This document shows positions 1-9,326 of a stretch of 64,000 nucleotides of DNA, piece after piece. The translations under genes were made by a program, and so were the position numbers. Source of the stretch: Mycobacterium sp. KBS0706 (lineage in GTDB: Bacteria > Pseudomonadota > Alphaproteobacteria > DSM-16000 > Inquilinaceae); NCBI RefSeq assembly GCF_005938675.2, contig NZ_VCCH02000001.1, positions 171,389 to 235,388 of the forward strand. The letters are read 5' to 3'. The notes beneath the pieces were generated by a model. That model saw only the letters and a list, made by a program, of their open reading frames with translations, searched no databases and was not told where the DNA came from. Within the stretch, counting starts at the first letter, position 1. The number at the start of each line of letters is the position of its first letter.

Positions 1-1296
<1,296 letters not shown>

Positions 1297-1451
1297 CCCG
1301 GCGGCCTTCGGGATAGGGACTCCGCCTCCGTCGTCATGACGGTCAGAATTTTGGGCGGTCGGTAGAACCGCCCCGCAGGAAGCGCCGCCCGAACCCTGAC
1401 GCCTCGGCCCTGACGACGAGGCTCTGCGCATTCGCGCGCGGACGCGCGCAG

Positions 1452-1474
1452 CCCCCTCCCGCAGGGGGAGGGGG
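1452..1474. repeat. C-rich/G-rich hairpin after gyrB
   Basis: CCCCCTCCC is followed within a few bases by GGGGGAGGGG, giving a short strong stem between gyrB and the convergent hypothetical gene. No T run follows on either strand. It may act as a transcript end for both genes or be one of the short REP-like hairpins seen elsewhere in this window (for example at 28981 and 62295). The remainder of the gyrB to hypothetical-gene gap shows nothing recognisable. Confidence 0.4.
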
Positions 1475-1536
1475 AGTGTGGAAGGCTGCGCTCATGGATG
1501 CGGAACGGTGGTGACGACGGCGAGTGCGCGAGCGGC

Positions 1537-2148
1537 TTACCCCGTGTCCGGCGGCTTGGGCTTGCGGCGGCCGCGGGCAGCGGCGGGACGGGGCTCGGGC
1601 GAGTCCTCGCCGTCCTCGTCCGGCAGGAAGTCGAGATCCTCCATCGCCGCGTCGGCCATCTCCAGCCAGCGCTCCGCCTGCACCGGGTAGCCCCAGCGCC
1701 GGCACAGCGCCGCCACCACGACCTCCGCCCGGCTGGCCTCGATCAGCTCCGCCACCTCCGGCCGCTCAAACTGCTCCGCCATCTCGGCGTTGCGGCGATC
1801 GGCTTCGTCGCCGTCCTTGGACACCGCATAGGCCGCCGACGTCATCGCCAGCTTCACCCGCAGTGCGTGCCAGTCCTCCTGCGCCGCCTCCCGCTGCGCC
1901 GCTGCCTTGCGCTTCTCCTTGGCCTGCTGGGACAGCTTGGCCTTGAGCAGCAGGGTCAGCCGCACCGAGCGCGAGATGGTGGCGATCCGCTGGCAATAAT
2001 CCACGCCGGGCTGCGGCGCCTGCAGGGCCTCACGCTGCGTCGCCCGGGCGATCGACATCTGGATCTCGACCAGCTCCGCCAGCACGCACAGATCCCCCTC
2101 CTCCGCGGGGGAGGATGCCTGGCCCTGATCGGTCTGCGCGTTGTTCAT
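1537..2148 (-). CDS. Hypothetical protein, helical and charged
   Basis: A 203-residue protein that I do not recognise. The start is taken at the ATG giving MNNAQTDQG. An in-frame ATG lies 12 nt upstream, and further upstream the frame reads through unlikely sequence. No strong Shine-Dalgarno is visible. The protein is mainly predicted helix: a basic Lys/Arg/Gln-rich stretch around residues 65-90 and an acidic then basic proline-rich tail (residues 170-203, with DEDGEDSPEP followed by an Arg/Lys cluster). No membrane segment or signal peptide is apparent. A TATAAA-like -10 candidate sits about 30 nt upstream (2176-2181, complement). It is convergent with gyrB. The charged tail suggests nucleic-acid contact, but this is only inference. 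Confidence 0.6.
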   Translation of the reverse strand: MNNAQTDQGQASSPAEEGDLCVLAELVEIQMSIARATQREALQAPQPGVDYCQRIATISRSVRLTLLLKAKLSQQAKEKRKAAAQREAAQEDWHALRVKLAMTSAAYAVSKDGDEADRRNAEMAEQFERPEVAELIEASRAEVVVAALCRRWGYPVQAERWLEMADAAMEDLDFLPDEDGEDSPEPRPAAARGRRKPKPPDTG

Positions 2149-2382
2149 AGAACATATCATGAACGGGATCGCGAGTTTATACAACTGCACAATGTGTTTA
2201 CTGAAGCGACCATTGCAGGCTGGTTCCGCGACCGCGGCCGACTCTCGCGGCGGGTTGCCGCAAGCCGGGGGCTTCTGGACCGTATCGACGAGCGTCTGGT
2301 GCAAGCACTCAGATAAGCGACCAGCGGAGCATCCGTTCAGTTTCGAGCTCAGCCCCCCTGTGCCGGCCCGTGCCTCGCCCGA

Positions 2383-2703
2383 TCAAGATCGCAGGACACC
2401 CCCAAGGGCTGCCAATAGCCGACATTCGTCGACCGGCTTGCCGACGTTGGTTGCTCCGGCCAAGATCTCGCCGCCGACGGCTTCAGGCTGCCGATAGGCG
2501 CTCGACACGACGAAGGGCACGTCGAGGATGGCCACGGATGGCAGCTCCGCCTGCAGCAGCCGCAATGCCTCCGCGACGGTGGCAGCGGGTCCGAGAATGA
2601 GCCAGCCATGCCGGCGGAGAATCATTTCGAGGTCCATGGCGATGAGGAACTCGTCCTCGACAATAAGTATCGTTTTCGCCACGGGAACGGCCCAAAGGAT
2701 CAC
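2383..2703 (-). CDS. Truncated response-regulator receiver protein (internal deletion)
   Basis: A 106-residue single-domain receiver. The acidic pair is in ILIVEDEF (residues 13-20), the phosphoacceptor is Asp61 (VAILD), and the conserved Lys89 is in GKP. In a normal receiver about 50 residues separate the Asp from this Lys; here there are 28. The Asp is joined directly to the beta-4 strand VPFVVSSAY, so roughly 22-24 residues covering the loop after the Asp and helix alpha-3 are missing in frame. The GTG start overlaps the TGA of the upstream kinase (GTGA), so the two are translationally coupled; a second GTG seven codons in is possible. The fold is probably damaged, so phosphotransfer may be lost. 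Confidence 0.75.
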   Translation of the reverse strand: MILWAVPVAKTILIVEDEFLIAMDLEMILRRHGWLILGPAATVAEALRLLQAELPSVAILDVPFVVSSAYRQPEAVGGEILAGATNVGKPVDECRLLAALGGVLRS

Positions 2704-3686
2704 GGTATCGGGAGCAGGATCTCCACTGTCAAACCGGACGGCTGGTAGTCGAGTTCCACCCGCCCGCCAAGTTCGCGCGATGCGGCGAATTCGATGAGAC
2801 GCGTGCCGAAGCCGGTCGTGGCCGGTGGCGTCACCGGAGGTCCGTCATGCTCCTGCCAATGAACGCGGAGGCGCGGCGCGCTGTCCCGCTCGATGCGCCA
2901 GCCGATCTGCACGCGGCCCTCGGGCGCCGACAGCGCGCCGTATTTCAGGGCGTTGGTTGCGAGCTCATGCAGGATCAGGCTGATGGGCACGATCTGCGAA
3001 CGCGCGAGCCCCACCGCCGGTCCGGGTTCGATGACCACCTTCCCCTTGCCGGCAAAGGGTTGGATCGTCTGCTCGACCAGGCTGCGCAGCCCGGTCTCTC
3101 CCTCACCTCCGAACGCGAGGTCCTGGGCCGCCGCCAGGGATCTGAACCTGCCGAGGAAATCGTCGCGGTACTGCTCTGCGGAACGGCCTTCGGTCATGGT
3201 CTGCTGCGCCAGCGCCTGGATCATCGCGAGCAGATTCTTGATCCGATGCCTCAGCTCGCCGACGAGCAGCTCCGATTCGGCTTCGCGCTGCCGGCTCTTC
3301 GACGCATCGACGATCGACACCAGCATGCTCCGGCTCGACCGGTCGGGCTGGAACAGCCGGTGCGCGGAGACCAGCATCGTTCGCCGGCCGATGCTCGGGA
3401 AGTCGTGATCGACCTCGAATTCGACGACCGCCGTGCTCCTGGCCGCGACCTCTTCGAGCAGACGGCGCAAATCAGGAATATCCCACTGCCCGTTGCCCAA
3501 CTCATAGACCGGCCGGCCGACCGTCTCTTCCTCGCTGACCTGAAACGTGTCGTAGAAGCTTCGGCTGACGGCCTCGACGCGCAGACTGTTGTCAAGAACG
3601 AGCAGGGGCTCAGGAATGGTATCGACGATACTCTGAGCCTGGATATGCGCATTGCGCATCAGACGGTAGAGATCGACCAGATTCAT
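2700..3686 (-). CDS. PAS-containing HWE/HisKA_2-type sensor histidine kinase
   Basis: A 328-residue kinase. The ATG at 3686 is chosen because AGGGAC lies at the right distance upstream; the open frame continues further upstream without coding character. An N-terminal PAS-like domain (about residues 20-130, with IPEPLLVLDNSLRVEAVS) is followed by the HisKA_2 dimerisation helix with the phospho-His in ELRHRIKNLLAMIQ. A HATPase region follows, with the N-box as HELATNALKYGAL and a G-box GFGTRLIEFA. There are no membrane helices, so it is probably a cytosolic sensor. The stop overlaps the start of the damaged receiver gene, forming a two-gene operon in which the kinase is intact and its coupled partner is not. 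Confidence 0.85.
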   Translation of the reverse strand: MNLVDLYRLMRNAHIQAQSIVDTIPEPLLVLDNSLRVEAVSRSFYDTFQVSEEETVGRPVYELGNGQWDIPDLRRLLEEVAARSTAVVEFEVDHDFPSIGRRTMLVSAHRLFQPDRSSRSMLVSIVDASKSRQREAESELLVGELRHRIKNLLAMIQALAQQTMTEGRSAEQYRDDFLGRFRSLAAAQDLAFGGEGETGLRSLVEQTIQPFAGKGKVVIEPGPAVGLARSQIVPISLILHELATNALKYGALSAPEGRVQIGWRIERDSAPRLRVHWQEHDGPPVTPPATTGFGTRLIEFAASRELGGRVELDYQPSGLTVEILLPIP

Positions 3687-4189
3687 ATGCGCCGGTCCCT
3701 CTCGCATCCGGCAATTCAGAGCAGCGATCGCCCCACCGCATCGGAGTAGCGAGCGGGACACGAACGTTGCTCCTCGTTCGAGCAGCAATATGGATGGCGC
3801 TTCACCGCCAGGCAACATGGCAGAGGCGTCCGCTTCCGGGTCGCCAGGCCCGGATGCGGGCAACCGCCCCGACTCTATGTTCCCTTTTTGTTCTTGACAC
3901 GACGGCCCGTCACGCCGCATGATTCAGGCACAGTCAGACAGTTGTGCCCGCCCGGCCCAGCCGCGGCGGGCTTATTTATGCGAGGCCGGGAATGCGGAAG
4001 AAGGTGACGAGGAGCGAGCCGGGTTGGACCGGCTTCGCCGGACGGCTGCGCCGCGATGCCAGGGCGGCGAACTGCGCCCGCCGGCGTCTCGGCGACGCCG
4101 GGATGCGGGGCCGGGAGATGCCGCCGTGGGTCCTGATCCACTGCTTCGCGGCGGTGGCCGGGCGGCGTCATCGGGGAGGGTCGAAGCTA
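3687..4189. other. Gene-free divergent region between the kinase and terminase genes
   Basis: About 500 nt without a convincing gene. Short frames on both strands have no domain or start signal. A plausible plus-strand promoter is TTGACA (3894-3899) and CATGAT (3918-3923), about 18 nt apart, pointing towards the terminase gene but some 270 nt from its proposed start. No repeat or tRNA is visible. Confidence 0.4.
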
Positions 4190-5539
4190 GTGCACCGGCT
4201 GACCGATACGGCCGAAGCCCGGCTGGCCCCGGACGCCGCCGCCGGCCTCGCCTGTCGCGCCGGTCGCGCCGTGGCCGACCTGCTGCGGCTGGACCAAGCG
4301 TATCACGACTTCCGCTGCCGCCCGGAGGACGGCGAGGCCGCGATCATCCTGCCGCCGTCCGCTCTCGCGCCCGTGTTCGACCCGCTGCTGAAGCCGTCGC
4401 GCTACAAGGGCGCCTATGGCGGCCGCGGCTCCGGCAAGTCGCACGCCTTCGCCGAGCTGCTGGTGCGGCGCTGCGTCGAGGCGGCGCCGGTGCGGGCGGT
4501 GTGCATCCGCGAGGTGCAGCGCTCGCTCGACCAGTCGGTCAAGCGGCTGATCGAGGACAAGATCCAGGCGCTGGGCCTGGGCCGCCATTTCCGGGTGCAG
4601 GCCGACCGCATCCTCGGGCCCGGCGGCGGCCGCATCATCTTCCAGGGCATGCAGAACCACACGGCGGAGAGCATCAAGTCGCTCGAGGGCTACGACATCG
4701 CCTGGGTCGAGGAGGCACAAGCCTTGTCGATCCGCAGCCTGGACCTGCTGCGCCCGACCATCCGCAAGCCGGGGTCGGAGCTGTGGTTCACCTGGAACCC
4801 GACCCAGGCGAGCGACCCGGTCGACGCGCTGTTCCGCGCCGGCCCGCCGCCGCCCGATGCCGCGCTGGTGCGGGTGAACTGGTCCGACAACCCGCATTTC
4901 CCGGCGGTGCTGCAGGCCGAGATGGAGTGGGACCGCGCGCGCGACCCGGACAAGCACCAGCATGTCTGGCTGGGCGGCTATCAGACCTTCAGCGAGGCGC
5001 GGGTGTTCAGGAACTGGAAGGTGGAGGGATTCGAGACGCCGGCCGATGCGCGCTTCCTGTTCGGCGCCGACTGGGGCTTCGCCCGCGACCCGACCGTGCT
5101 GGTGCGCTGCTTCGTCGTGGGCCGGACCTTGTTCGTCGACCACGAGGCGTACCGGGTGGGCTGCGAGATCGACCGGACGCCGGACCTGTTCGACGCCATC
5201 CCGGGATCGCGGCGGGGACCGATCATCGCCGACAGCTCCCGGCCGGAGACGATCAGCTACATGCAGCGCAACGGCTTCGGCAGCATCACCGGGTCGACCA
5301 AGGGGGCGGGATCGGTGAAGGAGGGGGTCGAGTTCCTGAAGGCGCACGACATCCGGGTGCATCCGCGCTGCCGCCACCTGAGCGACGAGCTGGCGCTGTA
5401 CAGCTATCGCACCCATCCGAAGACCGGCGTGATCCTGGCCGAGCTGGAGGACCGCGAGAACCACGCGGTCGACGCCCTGCGCTATGCCGTCGAGGGGCTG
5501 CGGCGGGGCGGGTATGACAGCTCGATGAAGTGGGTGTGA
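4190..5539 (+). CDS. Orphan phage terminase large subunit (PBSX/TerL-like)
   Basis: The DNA-packaging motor ATPase and nuclease of tailed phages, about 449 residues, a normal full length. The GTG start at 4190 is preceded by GGGGAGGG at 4173-4180; the longer upstream frame has no better start. The ATPase domain has Walker A GGRGSGKS (about residues 77-84), Walker B IAWVEEA (about 170-176) and the coupling motif TWNP (about 200-203). The nuclease domain has FGADWGF (about 290), IIADSSRPE (about 344) and HAVDALRYA near the C-terminus. All key residues look intact. No portal, capsid, tail, integrase or small-terminase gene lies nearby, so this is either the remnant of a decayed prophage or a gene kept for another role. 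Confidence 0.85.
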   Translation: MHRLTDTAEARLAPDAAAGLACRAGRAVADLLRLDQAYHDFRCRPEDGEAAIILPPSALAPVFDPLLKPSRYKGAYGGRGSGKSHAFAELLVRRCVEAAPVRAVCIREVQRSLDQSVKRLIEDKIQALGLGRHFRVQADRILGPGGGRIIFQGMQNHTAESIKSLEGYDIAWVEEAQALSIRSLDLLRPTIRKPGSELWFTWNPTQASDPVDALFRAGPPPPDAALVRVNWSDNPHFPAVLQAEMEWDRARDPDKHQHVWLGGYQTFSEARVFRNWKVEGFETPADARFLFGADWGFARDPTVLVRCFVVGRTLFVDHEAYRVGCEIDRTPDLFDAIPGSRRGPIIADSSRPETISYMQRNGFGSITGSTKGAGSVKEGVEFLKAHDIRVHPRCRHLSDELALYSYRTHPKTGVILAELEDRENHAVDALRYAVEGLRRGGYDSSMKWV

Positions 5540-5664
5540 CGGGCATCACCGCCGGGCGCAGCGACGACGGGATCGTGCGGGTGGGAGACCTGGGCTTGCC
5601 AGCTACCCTGTCTCACCCAAGGGGTCCACTCCACTGAAAGTGCAGCGTCACCGAAATTCTATTT

Positions 5665-5782
5665 TATTGCCATCCTCGGGCTTGACCCGAGGATCCAGGG
5701 GATTTCAAAGCAGTTCTCGGTGCCCCCTGGATTGCCGGGTTGATCCTCGGGTCAAGCCCGAGGACGGCAATGACAATAAAAA
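5665..5782. repeat. Large imperfect inverted repeat (REP-like palindrome)
   Basis: Two arms related to CCTCGGGCTTGACCCGAGGAT (about 5674-5694) and its complement (about 5742-5763) are separated by about 50 nt. Each arm is itself palindromic, and the outer ends are AT-rich (TTTTATTG and CAATAAAA). CCAGGGG and CCCCCTGG also pair inside. The whole 5540-5853 gap holds this element and no gene. This type of composite palindrome is common between genes in alphaproteobacteria. It could terminate transcription from the terminase gene and the convergent AhpD-like gene. Confidence 0.7.
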
Positions 5783-5853
5783 TTTAGCGCCGCGCTTAGT
5801 TCTGAAACCCGAAAAGCTCAACCGGACCGCCGCGGGTGCATACGGGGCAGATC

Positions 5854-6399
5854 TCAGATCGAGCCGGCCGGCGGGACGGTCGGGAAGTCCTGCTCGGGAT
5901 CGAACACGTTATTGAAGAAGTTCGTCAGGGAGTACATGGCCACCAGCGCGACGATCTCCATGATGTTCGCATCCGTGTGGCCGGCAGCGCGGACGGTTTG
6001 CAGGTCGGCGTCGCTCACCTTGCCGCGAGTGGCGATGACCTTGCGCGCAAACTGGACGGCAGCGTCCCGCTTCGGGTCGCTGGCATGGCCATTCCGAGCC
6101 AGGATGATGTCGGCGGCCGGCAGCTTGGCCATGTGCTCGGCCGTAAAGCTGTGGACCGTCAGGCAGTAGTCGCAGCCATTCACCTCTGAAACCGCGAGGC
6201 CGATGCTGTCACGCGTCTTCACGTCGAGCGCCTTGCTCAGGGAGCCGAGCAGAGCGGCCCATGCGTTGAACGCGATCGGGCTCTGCGCGAAGGTCGCCAT
6301 CATGGTCGGGGTGAACCCGATGCTTTGGGTGAACGTATCGAGAGTCGGCTTCGAAGCGGCCGGCACCTGTTCCGGCTTTAGAGCCGCGGCTCTTGCCAT
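5854..6399 (-). CDS. AhpD-like carboxymuconolactone decarboxylase family protein
   Basis: A 181-residue protein of the AhpD/CMD fold. The redox motif CDYC (Cys76, Cys79) with His83 is the peroxidase-type active site of AhpD-like proteins, and the preceding SIGLAVSEVNG segment is typical of the family. It probably reduces a peroxide or serves as a thiol-dependent antioxidant in the cytosol. GGAGACTATAG precedes the ATG. It is the last gene of an apparent minus-strand series (AraC regulator, quinone oxidoreductase, nitroreductase, this gene) and follows the nitroreductase by 35 nt, which suggests co-transcription. The exact substrate cannot be told from sequence. Confidence 0.85.
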   Translation of the reverse strand: MARAAALKPEQVPAASKPTLDTFTQSIGFTPTMMATFAQSPIAFNAWAALLGSLSKALDVKTRDSIGLAVSEVNGCDYCLTVHSFTAEHMAKLPAADIILARNGHASDPKRDAAVQFARKVIATRGKVSDADLQTVRAAGHTDANIMEIVALVAMYSLTNFFNNVFDPEQDFPTVPPAGSI

Positions 6400-6434
6400 C
6401 TATAGTCTCCGCGAGTTGCTGATGATACGGGAAG

Positions 6435-7070
6435 TCATACGAGATCCAGCACTTCGGCCACCGGACGGCGCGGCTTCTGCGGCCAGTTGCCCGGACGCTC
6501 CGCCCCGACGGACAGCAGCATGACCGGCACTTCGTCCTCGGCCAGCCCGAACTCGCGGTGCACGGCTTCGGCATCGAAGCCGATCATCGGCGTCGAACCC
6601 AGGCCCAGCGAGCGAGCCGCATAGATCATCGCCGTCGCGCCGATGGCGCCGGAGCGCACGGCCTCGTCACGCTGGCGCTGCGGGTATTCGAGATACAGGC
6701 CACGTGCGGGGATTTCCCAATCCGGCACCATCGTCGCCGGCATGATGCCCGCTTCCACCAGCGGTGCCAGGCGCGCCGGTATCACGCTGGAATCGGCCAG
6801 CTGGCCGCAGATGATGAAGGTTACCGCCGCTTCGGTGATGGGGGGCTGATTCCAGGCGATCGGCTTCAACCGAGCCTTGGCTTCGGGCGTGCGCACGGCG
6901 ATGAAGCGCCAGTTCTGCAGATGGAAGGATGTCGGCGCGGTGGTGCCGATCCGCACCAGCTCGCGGATCTGGTCGTCGCTCAGGGCGGCGGAGGGGTCGT
7001 AGTACTTGGTGGCGCTGCGGCTCAAAATGCAGTCGATGACGGCGTTGGTCATGGTGTTTCCGTTGGTCAT
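6435..7070 (-). CDS. Nitroreductase family NAD(P)H-dependent flavin oxidoreductase
   Basis: About 211 residues from the ATG giving MTNGNTMTNAV; a second ATG six codons later is equally possible. The nitroreductase fold is shown by the N-terminal RSATKYYDPSA, the FMN-binding TTAPTSFHLQNWRF segment, and the C-terminal LGLGSTPMIGFD and VMLLSVG. Family members transfer electrons from NAD(P)H through FMN to nitro compounds, quinones or enoates. It lies between the quinone oxidoreductase and AhpD-like genes on the same strand, consistent with a detoxification or electrophile-response unit. The gap to the upstream oxidoreductase (about 111 nt) is long enough for a promoter of its own. Confidence 0.85.
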   Translation of the reverse strand: MTNGNTMTNAVIDCILSRSATKYYDPSAALSDDQIRELVRIGTTAPTSFHLQNWRFIAVRTPEAKARLKPIAWNQPPITEAAVTFIICGQLADSSVIPARLAPLVEAGIMPATMVPDWEIPARGLYLEYPQRQRDEAVRSGAIGATAMIYAARSLGLGSTPMIGFDAEAVHREFGLAEDEVPVMLLSVGAERPGNWPQKPRRPVAEVLDLV

Positions 7071-7181
7071 GGTGATGGCTTCGGAACGCTGCCCAGGTCG
7101 TCCCGGGCGCGTCCAACAGGGCGCAGCCGGCCGTTCCGGGCAGCGCCCGGCCGGCCTCATGCAGCGATAGGCGCGTGTCGT

Positions 7182-8096
7182 TCAGGGACGGATGCGAATG
7201 ATCGTCTTGCCCGGGCGTCGCCCGGTCGGGTTGAAGGCGGCGACGGCATCGTCGAGGGTCGCGACGGTGCCGATATGCGGCCGCAGGCGTCCGTCCCGCA
7301 CCCGCCGGACGATTTCGCCCAGTTGGGCACGATCGGACTCGACGAAGTCGATCGCCAAGCCGTCGGCGGGCCGCGCCTCGGCCGGCCCGACGACGGACAC
7401 CAGTGTTCCCCCCGCCCGGATCAGGCCGGCGGACCGCTTTCCGATGTCGCCGCCGATGACGTCGAACACCAGATCGATGGCGCCGACGTCTTCGAGGACG
7501 TCGTTGTCGAGGTCGACAAACTCCTGCGCGCCGAAACCGAGCGCCGCCTGGCGGTCGGCCGCGCGTCCGGTGCCGATGACGTGGGCGCCGGCCTCTTTTG
7601 CGAGCTGGGTCACCATCGACCCGACGGCGCCGGCCGCGCCGTGCACGAGGACGCTCTGCCCCGCCTGAAGGCGGCCGTGCTGGAACAGCCCCTGCCATGC
7701 GGTCAGGCCCGAGATCGGCAGGCTGGCGCCCACCGTGAAGTCGACGTCGCCCGGCAGCGCAGCGAGGTTGCGTGCCTCGATCGCCGTATACTCCGCCAGC
7801 GTGCCGTCGCGATACCAGTCGGCGAGGCCGAACACCCGCTGTCCCACCGACAGACCCGTCGTGCCGTAGCCGAGAGCGGTGACCACCCCGGCCAGCTCGT
7901 GCCCGGGGATCGACGGTGTCCGGTCACGGTCGAGGCGATCGGTCCAGGTCGAGGGCCACGCCAGCTCCGTCGGGACGAATCCCGACGCATGAACCTCAAC
8001 GACGACGTCGTTGATCGCAGCCTGCGGCTCGGGCCGCTCGGCCAGCGTCATCCCGGCGGTTCCCGCCGCCTGGTCCGTCACAATGATCGCCTTCAT
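7182..8096 (-). CDS. Zinc-free NADPH quinone oxidoreductase-like MDR protein
   Basis: A 304-residue medium-chain dehydrogenase/reductase. PGHELAG (residues 64-70) belongs to the GroES-like domain, and VHGAAGAVGSMVTQLAK (from residue 151) is the nucleotide-binding motif in the AxxGxxG form typical of quinone-reductase-type MDRs. The zinc ligands of alcohol dehydrogenases are absent. It probably reduces quinones or enones with NADPH. It is the first enzyme gene downstream of the AraC regulator, on the same strand, with about 130 nt between them. The association with nitroreductase and AhpD-like genes suggests an inducible electrophile defence set. Confidence 0.85.
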   Translation of the reverse strand: MKAIIVTDQAAGTAGMTLAERPEPQAAINDVVVEVHASGFVPTELAWPSTWTDRLDRDRTPSIPGHELAGVVTALGYGTTGLSVGQRVFGLADWYRDGTLAEYTAIEARNLAALPGDVDFTVGASLPISGLTAWQGLFQHGRLQAGQSVLVHGAAGAVGSMVTQLAKEAGAHVIGTGRAADRQAALGFGAQEFVDLDNDVLEDVGAIDLVFDVIGGDIGKRSAGLIRAGGTLVSVVGPAEARPADGLAIDFVESDRAQLGEIVRRVRDGRLRPHIGTVATLDDAVAAFNPTGRRPGKTIIRIRP

Positions 8097-8227
8097 CGTC
8101 CACCTGCCTGCGGTCGCTCGTCATCGTCCGAAGCCACGCTGCCACCGGTGCCGGCGCGATGGAACCCGCGCCGGGCGTCCCTGGACGAGCGGACACGCAT
8201 TCCGGACTGTATGCGAGCGCGCCCGGC

Positions 8228-9247
8228 TCAGGCGCCCTTGTCGGCCTCGTCGGTCTTCGCGCTCTGCCGGTACTCGCTGGGATCGACATCGTAGGCCTTG
8301 CGGAAGGCCCGCACGAAGCTCGAGCGGCTCTGGTAGCCGGCGTCGTAGGCCACGACCTCGACCGGGGCCGACGTCGTCCTGAGATCGAGCGCCGCCTGCC
8401 GCATCCTGAGATCCCGGACGACGGCCATCGGCGAACGGCCGAAGATCTCCGAGAACCGCGCCATGAAGGCCGACCGGCTCAGACCCGCGCTCTGCGCCAG
8501 GCTCCGGACCGTATGGGCGGCCCCCGGACGCGCCGCCATGTCGGCGAAGGCGCGCGTGATCTGCCGGTCCGCCAGAATCGAGAACCGATCGGTCCAGCTG
8601 CGGGAGGACTTCATCGACCGCCGCACCAGGGCGACGATGACCTGCTTCAGCAGGGACGCCGTCATGGCGCCCATGCCGATTTCCTGCGCGCAAAGCTCCT
8701 CGATCGCTTCGCGAAGCTTCAGGTCGATCTTGTCCGTCGGCTCGAATTTCTCGACCACGGGCTCCCGCAATTCGCGGAACAAGCCGACGGATGGTCCGAA
8801 GGATGCGTTGAAGAAGCCGCAGATCTGGATGACCTCGGGTGGCTCGGCCGGCATGCCGATGCGCAACACGCCGTCATGCTGCTTCCAGCAATCGCGGGAG
8901 ATGAGCCGCTTCGGGCCGCCGGCCCCGTCGACTTCGATCGCGAACGGGGTATTCGGAGGCTTGATGATGAGCAGATGGGGCTCGAGCGGCATCGAAGGCC
9001 CGCTGCCGATCGAGATCCGTCCCCTGCCGCTGACCGTGTAATGGATCGCCGGCGCGTCGATCGTCCCCATCTCGGCGCGATAACCTGATGGAATCAGCAT
9101 CTCGGTGAGCGCGACGACATCGATCTCGAGCGCCTGCATCAGGGTGTCGAGGTCGGCGGTGGAGAGCTTCGGGGCGGAGACGGCGGTCCTCGGATCCGTC
9201 CGCTCTCCCTGCCCGCTTCCGGCCCGCGATCTGCTCGTGTTGCGCAT
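8228..9247 (-). CDS. AraC family transcriptional regulator (cupin sensor plus HTH)
   Basis: A 339-residue regulator. An N-terminal cupin-like sensor (about residues 40-210, with AIHYTVSGRGRISIG and LLIIKPPNTPFAIEV) precedes a C-terminal pair of helix-turn-helix motifs (about residues 240-325). The second HTH is recognisable from VEVVAYDAGYQSRSSFVRAFRKAY. This arrangement is common in AraC proteins that control neighbouring reductases. It heads a same-strand series of oxidoreductases and is divergent from the O-methyltransferase gene by 79 nt, so it could control both. The ligand is unknown. The ribosome site is weak. Confidence 0.85.
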   Translation of the reverse strand: MRNTSRSRAGSGQGERTDPRTAVSAPKLSTADLDTLMQALEIDVVALTEMLIPSGYRAEMGTIDAPAIHYTVSGRGRISIGSGPSMPLEPHLLIIKPPNTPFAIEVDGAGGPKRLISRDCWKQHDGVLRIGMPAEPPEVIQICGFFNASFGPSVGLFRELREPVVEKFEPTDKIDLKLREAIEELCAQEIGMGAMTASLLKQVIVALVRRSMKSSRSWTDRFSILADRQITRAFADMAARPGAAHTVRSLAQSAGLSRSAFMARFSEIFGRSPMAVVRDLRMRQAALDLRTTSAPVEVVAYDAGYQSRSSFVRAFRKAYDVDPSEYRQSAKTDEADKGA

Positions 9248-9326
9248 GGCAACTTGCTTATAGGATCAGCCCGTGGATCCGCCAGCCCTCAGAAGGGCCG
9301 GGCGACCCGGCGCAAGGGGATGTGAC

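Noticed and set aside
3894..3923. Strong promoter for the terminase gene
   Set aside because: The -35 and -10 like boxes exist, but the distance to the proposed start is about 270 nt and the -10 match is weak; mentioned only within the gap entry.
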